A stretch of DNA of 64,000 bases from Qipengyuania sp. S6317L1 (lineage in GTDB: Bacteria; Pseudomonadota; Alphaproteobacteria; Sphingomonadales; Sphingomonadaceae), in assembly GCF_023015615.1 (NCBI RefSeq), contig NZ_JALKAJ010000004.1, forward strand, positions 434,001 through 498,000. Reading direction: 5' to 3'. Both the position numbers and the translations under genes were made by a program. A model generated the notes under the pieces. That model searched no databases. It worked only from the letters and a program-made list of their open reading frames with translations, and was not told the DNA's origin. Shown here one piece after another: positions 27,391 through 34,759 of the stretch; the stretch's first letter is position 1, and each line of letters opens with the position of its first letter.

Positions 27391-28431
27391 TCATTCGATG
27401 CCCAATTGCGCCGCTTGGCGCCGCAGTTCGCCCGCATTGCCCGGATTGGCCGCAACCGCCTTGTTCAATGCCTCGCGCGCTTTTCCTGTCTCCCCCAAAG
27501 TCATGCGGCTGCGCATCAGCATCACCCAACCATCAAGGTTGCCAGGATCGCCTTCAAGTCGCGCCTCAAGGCTTTCGACCATGCCAGCGATCATCGCTTC
27601 CTGATCGCCGGCAGACATCTGGCGGGCATCGGCCACTTGTTGTGCTGTGGGGCCGCGGACATTGGATGAGGCATTGTCGCCTGCCATCTGGCCAGAGCCG
27701 GGAATGGCAATTTCGGGGGAACGGGTGGACATGACCGCGCTCAGTCGCTCTTCCACGTCGATCTCGTTGATCGCCGCAACCTGTTGAATGGTGCGCACAA
27801 CATCGCTTTCCCACGGCGCGCCCACCGGCGTATCTTCGAGCAGCGCGAGCCAGCCGGCAAGTGCGCCCTCATGGTCGCCGTCGATGTCTTTCTTGACCGC
27901 GAGGAAATAGCGCCCGCGCGGGTCATTCGGGTCAATCGCGACAGCTTTGGTGAAGGCGAGCAAAGCCGCTGGCGGAAGGGGATCGGCATCGGGGACTTCG
28001 GCATCGACCGCCATCACCCGCGCTTCGCCCAAGGCCGACCAGAGCGAGGCTGAGGTGTCGTCAATCTCAACGGCACGCTCATAAGCTTCGACCGCCTCGG
28101 CAAATTCACCGCGCTCAAAATGGGCAAAGCCAAGCTCGGACCAAGGCCCTGCGTCATCGCCTGCGTTTTCAGCCGCCTCGCGCAATTCCTCAATCGAGGG
28201 AGCGCCATCGGCCGCTGCCATCACTGGCGTATCGTCCGCGCCGCTCGAATAGATGTTGTAGCCGATCGATGCGACGGCGAGCAAAGCCGCGCCGCCGAGC
28301 AGGACCCAGCCAGCCTTTCCACTCGATCCGCCACTGGATTCGCCGCCGGATTTACTGCCGGTTTGGCCGCCGGTTGGTTCCGGTCCGGATTGCTCCTGAC
28401 CACCGGACGGCTCTTGTGAATTGTCCGCCAT
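27391..28431 (-). CDS. CcmI/CycH-like TPR protein (cytochrome c maturation)
   Basis: A 346-residue protein with a Ser/Gly/Pro-rich cytoplasmic tail (1-38), one membrane helix (about 40-60, AGWVLLGGAALLAVASIGYN) and a periplasmic TPR domain in two blocks (about 85-190 and 275-340). This architecture resembles the C-terminal part of CcmI/CycH, which presents apocytochrome c to the heme lyase; the N-terminal double-helix part of classical CcmI is missing. AGGGGG ribosome site at the start. It is divergent from the multiheme cytochrome operon with about 150 bp between, which supports a role in cytochrome assembly, but a general TPR role is also possible. Confidence 0.72.
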   Translation of the reverse strand: MADNSQEPSGGQEQSGPEPTGGQTGSKSGGESSGGSSGKAGWVLLGGAALLAVASIGYNIYSSGADDTPVMAAADGAPSIEELREAAENAGDDAGPWSELGFAHFERGEFAEAVEAYERAVEIDDTSASLWSALGEARVMAVDAEVPDADPLPPAALLAFTKAVAIDPNDPRGRYFLAVKKDIDGDHEGALAGWLALLEDTPVGAPWESDVVRTIQQVAAINEIDVEERLSAVMSTRSPEIAIPGSGQMAGDNASSNVRGPTAQQVADARQMSAGDQEAMIAGMVESLEARLEGDPGNLDGWVMLMRSRMTLGETGKAREALNKAVAANPGNAGELRRQAAQLGIE

Positions 28432-28578
28432 TTACCCCCTCATTTCCTCAAAAATACACGGATTCTGTGCATTTTGTACTAGCATCGCCGTTCAAAAGCG
28501 GCAATTGTATCTCGAAATGGGAGGGTATTCCGGGCGGGAATGCCTTTAGTGTCTAATCTATCCAAAGGGGGGGATAGA

Positions 28579-31101
28579 TTGTCTGACGTTTTCAAAGTCG
28601 CAATTATTGGCTCCGGCCCTGCGGGGATGAGCGCTGCTGGCCAGGCGGCCAAGCGCGGGATGTCGCATATCCTGCTGGAAAAGACCGACCACCTCTCTGA
28701 CACCATCTTCAAATATCAAAAGGGTAAGCACGTGATGGCGACCCCTTCCGACCTCGCGCTTCGCGGCGGCGGGTATGAAGAGGGCGTGCTGGCGGGCATG
28801 GAATTCGAAGAGGGCACGCGCGAGCGCATCCTCGGCATCTGGAACAAGCATTGCCGGATCGTTGATCCCAGCATCCCTGAGCCCGAACACGAGGTTCAGG
28901 ATTTCGAGATCAACACGCGCCTCAACGCCGAAGTTGTCGGGGTCGAAGGACAAAAGGGCGCGTTTCAGATCAAGCTCAAAGACGGCGATACAATTCAGGC
29001 GGAAGCGATAATCCTTGCCATCGGGACGCAAGGAAACCCGAACCTGCTTCGCTGTCCGGGCGCCGATCATCCGATGATCACCCCGCAGCTGGACGACCCC
29101 GAAGATCACGTCGACAAGAATGTGATTGTGGTTGGCACAGGCGATGCGGGGATCGAGAACGCGCTTGGCCTTGCGACCGATCCCGCACTCGGCAACACCG
29201 TCACCATTCTCAACCGCGGCACGGACTTCGCAAAAGCCAAGACCAAGAACGCGACCGACCTCACCTCGGCCGACGAAGAAGGCTATCTGAGGATCGCCTA
29301 TCGCACCTCGCCCGCCGAAGTGCGCGATGGGGAGATGGTGGTCGAAACGGAGACCGGGCAAGAGGTCATCCCTGCCGACATGATCATCACGCGTATCGGT
29401 TCACAGCCGCCGCGCAAGTTCATCGAGAGCATGGGGATCGAGTTTACAAGCGAGGACCGCAGCGCCTTTCCCAAGCTCTCGCCCGAGTTCGAAACGACCA
29501 AGGAAGGCGTCTTTGTCATTGGCGCGCTTGCAGGCTATCCGCTGATAAAGCACTGCATGAACCAGGGCTATGACGTGATCGAATACCTTGCCACGGGCGA
29601 GGCGGTGAAACCGGCGGACGAACCGCTGCTCGAGAAGGTGTTCGAGAACCTTCCAGGCAACAGAAGCGTCGATTACTGGCTTGAGCTGTACCGTACGCAA
29701 GTGGACCTGTTCGGCGGTCTTTCAACGCTGCAAATGCGCGAGCTTATGCTCGATTCCATCTGTTCCGCCTTTGCGCCGGGAGAAGCGATCTTCCGGCGCG
29801 ATGAACCCGGATCCTCGCTTTTTGCCGTCGCGCAAGGCAGCGTCGCGGTGGAGGTTAATCCCAACGATCCTTCGATCACCGTTCCAATCGAACAAGGCTC
29901 GATCTTTGGCGAGGTTGGCCTTGTGTCCGGCCGCCGCCGGGGCGCAACGGTGCGCGCCGCAGAGGATGTGGTGGTGGTGGAGCTTTCGCGTAAGGCGGCT
30001 CTCAAACTCATCGGCTCCTCACCCGAAGCAGCCGAAGCGGTCAAACGCATCTCGATCGAGAGGCAGATGCTGCAACTGTTTGGTTCAGGGCTCACCCGCG
30101 AAGACGTGCAGCCTCTTGTCGATAGCGCGGTCACCGAAGAAATCACTGCGGGCAAACCTGTGGTCACCGAAGGCGACACCGAGGACAAGGATGTCTTCAT
30201 CGTGCGCTTTGGTTCGATGCGCGTGGAAAAAGGCGAAGGCGGCCATGCCACCTTCCTCGGCCTTATCCCGGCGGGCAATCTGTTTGGCGAAATGGGCGTG
30301 ATCGACGGTCAGCCGCGCATGTCCACCGTGCGCGCGGCGGTCAAATCCGAAGTGATCCGTATTCCCGGCGAAGCCTTCCTCGATCTGCTCGCCAAGAAAC
30401 CGCAATTGCGAGAGCGCGCGCGCCAGATCATGGACGAACGGCGTCGCTCGAACGAAGAAATCGAGAGCCAGAAAAGCAGGGAGGACGGCACAGTCGACAG
30501 CTTCTCCGGCCTTGCCGCTTTCCTCTTCGATGAAGGTATGGGCGAGGCGACCGACGCGCTTCTTATTGACGAACGGCTGTGCATTGGCTGCGACAATTGC
30601 GAGAAGGCGTGCGCGGACAGCCACGAAGGGTTGTCGCGCCTCGACCGCGAGACGGGCAAGACTTTCGCCTATCTCCACGTGCCGATTTCCTGCCGCCACT
30701 GCGAACATCCGCACTGCATGACCGATTGCCCGCCCAACGCGATCCAGCGCGGCGCGGATGGCGAGGTCAACATCAACAAGGACACCTGCATCGGCTGCGG
30801 CAATTGCAAAAGCTACTGCCCCTACGGTGTAATCAGCATGGAGCCTGCTCCGCCCGAAAAACCCAGCTTCATGAGTTGGCTTATGTTCGGGACAGGTCCG
30901 GGTCCGGGCGAAGCGTCCTATTCATGGCGCAAGGAACACGGCGATCCCAACAAGGCGAAAAAGGCGGTCAAATGCGACATGTGCGCCGGGATCGATGGTG
31001 GTCCTGCCTGCGTTCGCGCCTGCCCCACGGGCGCGGCGATCCGTGTCTCGCCTGACAAGTTCCTCACCCTCGCCAAGATGACGGAGGACGTTGAAAACTG
31101 A
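28579..31101 (+). CDS. Flavoprotein fused to two cyclic-nucleotide-binding domains and a 4x[4Fe-4S] ferredoxin
   Basis: An 840-residue fusion. Residues 1-345 are an NAD(P)/FAD oxidoreductase (FAD loop GSGPAG at 11-16, NAD(P) loop GTGDAG at 186-191, GVFVIGALAG) with no CxxC, so it is not thioredoxin reductase. Residues about 385-485 and 510-610 are two CAP-type domains, each keeping the phosphate-binding Glu and Arg (FGEVGLVSGRRRGATV; FGEMGVIDGQPRMSTV). Residues about 660-830 form a DmsB/NrfC-like ferredoxin with four Cys sets (CIGCDNCEKAC, CRHCEHPHCMTDC, CIGCGNCKSYC, CDMC...ACVRAC). I choose the TTG at 28579 because AAGGGGGGG lies six to twelve bases before it; an ATG at 28540 lacks a site. 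No signal peptide: cytoplasmic. First gene of an operon ending at 34681; probably exchanges electrons between NAD(P)H and the membrane partner under cAMP-like control. Confidence 0.9.
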   Translation: MSDVFKVAIIGSGPAGMSAAGQAAKRGMSHILLEKTDHLSDTIFKYQKGKHVMATPSDLALRGGGYEEGVLAGMEFEEGTRERILGIWNKHCRIVDPSIPEPEHEVQDFEINTRLNAEVVGVEGQKGAFQIKLKDGDTIQAEAIILAIGTQGNPNLLRCPGADHPMITPQLDDPEDHVDKNVIVVGTGDAGIENALGLATDPALGNTVTILNRGTDFAKAKTKNATDLTSADEEGYLRIAYRTSPAEVRDGEMVVETETGQEVIPADMIITRIGSQPPRKFIESMGIEFTSEDRSAFPKLSPEFETTKEGVFVIGALAGYPLIKHCMNQGYDVIEYLATGEAVKPADEPLLEKVFENLPGNRSVDYWLELYRTQVDLFGGLSTLQMRELMLDSICSAFAPGEAIFRRDEPGSSLFAVAQGSVAVEVNPNDPSITVPIEQGSIFGEVGLVSGRRRGATVRAAEDVVVVELSRKAALKLIGSSPEAAEAVKRISIERQMLQLFGSGLTREDVQPLVDSAVTEEITAGKPVVTEGDTEDKDVFIVRFGSMRVEKGEGGHATFLGLIPAGNLFGEMGVIDGQPRMSTVRAAVKSEVIRIPGEAFLDLLAKKPQLRERARQIMDERRRSNEEIESQKSREDGTVDSFSGLAAFLFDEGMGEATDALLIDERLCIGCDNCEKACADSHEGLSRLDRETGKTFAYLHVPISCRHCEHPHCMTDCPPNAIQRGADGEVNINKDTCIGCGNCKSYCPYGVISMEPAPPEKPSFMSWLMFGTGPGPGEASYSWRKEHGDPNKAKKAVKCDMCAGIDGGPACVRACPTGAAIRVSPDKFLTLAKMTEDVEN

Positions 31102-31964
31102 TGGCAAGCGTTCCCGGCACAAGATTTTCCGAAGACGAGAAGCGGCGCGATGCTGATCATATCAGCTTCCTCAAACACCGCCGTTTCCGTTGGCTGTGGG
31201 TTGCACTCCTCTTGAGCGTGGTGAGCATACTTGGCTATGCGCTGATAGATCAGGAGCCGCGCCCCAACGGCGGCAGCTGGTATGGCTATACGCTTGGCAC
31301 GATTGGCCTCTTGCTGATCGTGTGGCTCTCGCTTCTTGGTATTCGCAAACGCCGGATGTCGGAAGGATCATGGAGCCTGAAAGCGTGGACCAGCGCGCAC
31401 GTTTACCTCGGACTGTCACTCATTGTGGTGGGCACGCTTCACACCGGCTTTCAGATCGGATGGAATGTTCACACGCTCGCCTATGCGTTGATGATGATCG
31501 TCATTTTGAGCGGTATCTGGGGCGTTTATGCCTATGCAGCGCTGCCTAGAGAACTGTCTGCAAACCGTGGCACGATGACCGGCGGCGATATGCTTGATCG
31601 TATCGCGGAGATCGACAAGAAACTCGAAAGCGCAGCGCAGCCGCTGGACCGGGCATGTTGCGACCTTGTCCTCGATGTTCTTCGCCAGGACGTGTTCCAC
31701 GGCAGCGCGCTGTCACGGCTCACCAATTCCTATCCCGGATGCGCCACGAGGAAGGCGCTCGCCGGCATTTCCGCCTCGGGCAGCGATGCCGAAGCGCGCG
31801 TCCACGAACTCCTTACAAGCCGCGCCGAACAACTCGCGCAAATGCGCCGCTACCTTCGCATCAGGGCGATGCTCGAGGTCTGGCTCTTCATCCACATTCC
31901 GGCAACGATCGCCCTGCTCGCTGCACTCCTCGCGCACGTGATCAGCGTGTTCTATTATTGGTGA
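31101..31964 (+). CDS. Cytochrome-b-like inner membrane protein
   Basis: A 287-residue membrane protein with five likely helices (about 30-48, 65-80, 99-115, 127-147 and 260-285) and a cytoplasmic or periplasmic coil-like insert (155-255). Histidines sit in the helices at SAHVYLGLS, GTLHTGFQIG, NVHTLAYAL and FIHIPATIALL...LLAHVISVFYYW, arranged as expected for b-heme ligation in the ferric-reductase / cytochrome b561 type. I cannot assign a named family. The start overlaps the stop of the flavoprotein-ferredoxin gene (TGATG), so the two products are probably a complex in which this protein carries electrons across the membrane to the decaheme cytochrome encoded next. Confidence 0.78.
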   Translation: MASVPGTRFSEDEKRRDADHISFLKHRRFRWLWVALLLSVVSILGYALIDQEPRPNGGSWYGYTLGTIGLLLIVWLSLLGIRKRRMSEGSWSLKAWTSAHVYLGLSLIVVGTLHTGFQIGWNVHTLAYALMMIVILSGIWGVYAYAALPRELSANRGTMTGGDMLDRIAEIDKKLESAAQPLDRACCDLVLDVLRQDVFHGSALSRLTNSYPGCATRKALAGISASGSDAEARVHELLTSRAEQLAQMRRYLRIRAMLEVWLFIHIPATIALLAALLAHVISVFYYW

Positions 31965-31977
31965 GGGGGACAAAGCC

Positions 31978-33780
31978 ATGGCATTCCTGATCCGCACCAT
32001 CGCCGTTGCCAAATCTGGCCGCGAGATCGTGCGCGACCGCGAGATCGACAAGAATGAGCTCATCATCGGACGCGATCCGGCGAGCGACATTCACCTGCCC
32101 GACCTCACGGTTGAACTTCAGCATGTAAAGCTGACCGATGCAGGGCAAGGCATGATCGCGGCGCGCGCGATTGGCGAATTGCCTTTCACCCTCGACGGGG
32201 AAAGCGTCACCGAAGCGCGCATTGAACCAGACGCGGGCGCTCAGCTTGCCGTAGGCCCTGCCCTGCTCGCAGTCTCTCGCGATAGCGATGCGGGAGCAGC
32301 GGGCCCGGTCAAGATCAACATTCAGCCCGCGCCCAAGGACAAGGCAACGGGCGATCCGGAAGCGGGCTTTGCCCTCGCAAGAGCCATGCCGAGCAAACGC
32401 GCAATGGCGTGGATTGGGTCGGTCGCGATCCTTGTGCTTCTGCTGTCCATTCCGGTCTTCACCCACCTGTTCCGCACACCGGTCGAAAACGATCCGGAAA
32501 ACCTCGAAGAAGGCGCCGTCCTCTTCGATGCCTCATGGAGCACGGGCGAGCTTAGCATGGCGCACCACGACCTTGAGGACAATTGCGAGGCGTGCCACCA
32601 GACCGCCTTCGTCTCGGTTCAGGACGAAACCTGTCTCACCTGCCACGAAGAGCTGGACGACCACGCCAAGATGGACCGCCAGCTGACCGGCATGGCGCCG
32701 ATGAGCACGGGCGATGCGATCCAGTGGGACATTGGTCAGGCACTCGGCAAGGAAGGCCCCTTGGGCTGTGTCTCGTGCCACACCGAACACGAAGGGCCGG
32801 TCAAACTCGAGGCATCGGACGAGCAATTCTGCTCTGATTGCCACAACGACATGGACGCGCGTCTCACCGATGTATCGTTCGGAAACGCAGGCGATTTCGG
32901 CGACAAGCACCCGCAATTCCGCCCCAAATTCTACAACGCGCACTTCGCCAAGGAAGCAAAGCGCGTCAGCCTCGATGACAATCCGGTCGAGATGAGCGGC
33001 CTTGTCTTCCCGCATGACATCCATGTCTCCAGGACGGGCGGTGCTGCGCGGATGGCGATGAGCCTCTCGCAATATGGCGCGCCGCTTGAATGCAGCGACT
33101 GCCACGAAGAAGACAAAAGCGCCCCTGCCGGGTTCAAACCGGTGGTGATGGAAGATTCTTGCGAGGCCTGCCACAGCCTCGTCTCGGGCACGGCTGGCGG
33201 GGGCTTCACCTCGCTTCGCCACGGTAATGTGACCGAATTGATGGAGGACCTTGCCAAGGTGAACCTGGGCTCGCGCAGCCGCGTTATCACGGGCCGCGAT
33301 CGTCCCGGACAATACGGTTCGGGCGGGCGCTATTATGCCAATTTCGGACGGCCTTCGGGCTCTTATCTTGCGATTACCAGAGCGCTTCAGAAAGGCGGCA
33401 CCTGCGGCGATTGCCACTTGCGCACCACGACCGATGGCAGGCCCGACCTCGTTCCGGTCAACATCCCTGACAAATATCTGCACAAGGGCTTTTTCGACCA
33501 CGAAGCGCACGGCGAAGACGTGGCCGAATGCACCGATTGCCACGCTGCCGACACATCAGGCGAAGCGACCGATCTGCTGCTTCCCGACCTTGAAAGCTGC
33601 CGCGATTGTCACTTGGGCGAAAGTGCTGTGAAAACGGAGGAAATCGTGCCTTCGAGCTGCGCCATGTGCCACGGCTATCACACGCCTGCCGCCCCCTGGA
33701 AACCGGAGGATCACCCCAAATTGCCCGGAAATGGCCCCAACGATAATGTCGCAGCAATCTTGAGCAGTCTAAGGCGTTAG
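31978..33780 (+). CDS. FHA domain - TM - decaheme cytochrome c
   Basis: A 600-residue protein with an unusual layout. Residues 1-100 are a forkhead-associated domain (IIGRDPASDIHLPD, then LQHVKL), a phosphothreonine-binding fold. A membrane helix follows at about 143-164. Residues about 200-590 contain ten CxxCH heme sites (for example CEACH at 203, CLTCH, CVSCH, CSDCH, CGDCH, CAMCH) and many extra His for axial ligation. The topology puts FHA in the cytoplasm and ten hemes in the periplasm, anchored to the inner membrane. GAGGGGGAC ribosome site. It follows the b-type membrane protein and likely takes electrons from it or returns them. FHA-multiheme fusions are not a combination I know from characterised systems. 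Confidence 0.9.
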   Translation: MAFLIRTIAVAKSGREIVRDREIDKNELIIGRDPASDIHLPDLTVELQHVKLTDAGQGMIAARAIGELPFTLDGESVTEARIEPDAGAQLAVGPALLAVSRDSDAGAAGPVKINIQPAPKDKATGDPEAGFALARAMPSKRAMAWIGSVAILVLLLSIPVFTHLFRTPVENDPENLEEGAVLFDASWSTGELSMAHHDLEDNCEACHQTAFVSVQDETCLTCHEELDDHAKMDRQLTGMAPMSTGDAIQWDIGQALGKEGPLGCVSCHTEHEGPVKLEASDEQFCSDCHNDMDARLTDVSFGNAGDFGDKHPQFRPKFYNAHFAKEAKRVSLDDNPVEMSGLVFPHDIHVSRTGGAARMAMSLSQYGAPLECSDCHEEDKSAPAGFKPVVMEDSCEACHSLVSGTAGGGFTSLRHGNVTELMEDLAKVNLGSRSRVITGRDRPGQYGSGGRYYANFGRPSGSYLAITRALQKGGTCGDCHLRTTTDGRPDLVPVNIPDKYLHKGFFDHEAHGEDVAECTDCHAADTSGEATDLLLPDLESCRDCHLGESAVKTEEIVPSSCAMCHGYHTPAAPWKPEDHPKLPGNGPNDNVAAILSSLRR

Positions 33781-33781
33781 A

Positions 33782-34681
33782 ATGACACCAAGCGCTTCGA
33801 GCCAAATCCGGAAGGGTGTGCTGATCGCCCAGATCACAGACACCCATGTCGGGTTCGAACCCGAAGCGGGCGAGAACGAGTTCAACTTCGTGCGCTTTCG
33901 CAATGTCCTGGGCCACCTTTTGTCTCAGCCGGTGCAGCCCGATCTTCTGATACTGTCGGGCGATCTCACCGATAACGGCAGTGCGGAGTGCTACCGCCGC
34001 ATCCGCGAGCTGATCGCCGATTGCCCCATTCCGGTCGAGATCATTCCCGGCAATCATGATAGCCGCGACACCATGCTGGAAATTTTTCCCGAGTGTCCGA
34101 CGGCGGATGGCTTTGCCCAGTTCGCGCTGGAGCTTGGCGAAGGCGAGGACGCTTTGCGCATCCTGTGCCTCGACAGTTTTGAGCCGGGCCGTCACGGCGG
34201 CGCCTTTTGCGAAGTGCGCGCCGCCTGGCTGACCAAACAGCTTGAGGCGCATCCCGATACGCCCACGGTGCTGTTCATTCACCACCCGCCGGTTGTCTCC
34301 TCCATCGACTGGATGGACCCCAAGCCGCATGAGCCGTGGATGATCCGCTTCCGCGATGCGGTGCGCGGGCACAGGCAGATCCTCTCGATCCAGGCAGGGC
34401 ATTTGCACCGTCCGCTGCATTCAACGGTTGAGGGTATCCCCTTGAGCGTCACCCCTGCAGTGGCGCCTGCCGTGTCATTGGACCTTCGCCCGATGGACAC
34501 CGATGTCGCCGACCACCGGCCTATCGTGGATGCAGAGCCGCCCTTCTATTCGCTTCACATCTGGCGCGATCAGAATTTCGTCTCGCATTTCCAGCCGGTT
34601 GGCAACTGGCAAACGCTCGCGCGCTTTGAAGAGCATATCAAGCCGATGATGAAAGGCCTCTTCGCCGAACGCGTCGAATAA
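33782..34681 (+). CDS. CpdA/Icc-like 3',5'-cyclic nucleotide phosphodiesterase
   Basis: A 299-residue calcineurin-like metallophosphoesterase with all metal motifs: ITDTHV, LSGDLTDNG, PGNHDSRD, FIHHPPV and QAGHLHRP. The spacing matches the class-III cyclic nucleotide phosphodiesterases (CpdA) that hydrolyse cAMP. It starts 1 bp after the decaheme gene stop and is the last gene of the operon, in which the first product has two cyclic-nucleotide-binding domains. That pairing suggests local signal removal. Some members of the family act on other phosphodiesters, so cAMP as substrate is an inference strengthened by context. Confidence 0.86.
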   Translation: MTPSASSQIRKGVLIAQITDTHVGFEPEAGENEFNFVRFRNVLGHLLSQPVQPDLLILSGDLTDNGSAECYRRIRELIADCPIPVEIIPGNHDSRDTMLEIFPECPTADGFAQFALELGEGEDALRILCLDSFEPGRHGGAFCEVRAAWLTKQLEAHPDTPTVLFIHHPPVVSSIDWMDPKPHEPWMIRFRDAVRGHRQILSIQAGHLHRPLHSTVEGIPLSVTPAVAPAVSLDLRPMDTDVADHRPIVDAEPPFYSLHIWRDQNFVSHFQPVGNWQTLARFEEHIKPMMKGLFAERVE

Positions 34682-34707
34682 CCCAAGGTGGGTTAGCCAT
34701 TTTTTTG
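34679..34707 (+). terminator. Rho-independent terminator overlapping the stop codon
   Basis: TAACCCA (34679-34685), loop AGG, TGGGTTA (34689-34695), then GCCA and seven T. The stem begins with the stop codon of the phosphodiesterase gene. The remaining bases to 34759 hold only a weak 5-bp GGCC hairpin; no strong terminator for the convergent operon is seen. Confidence 0.7.
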
Positions 34708-34759
34708 CGAATTCAATCCAGCACTGCGAGTGATCTAAGGCCTTGAGGCCTAGATGCTA

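Noticed and set aside
28432..28578. CRP-like half sites (ACAC...GTG) in the divergent gap before the multiheme operon
   Set aside because: Only three to four bases of each arm match and the spacing is wrong, so no CRP/FNR operator is claimed.
34720..34759. Terminator for the minus-strand multiheme operon
   Set aside because: The GGCC hairpin is only about 5 bp and lacks a downstream T-run on the minus strand.
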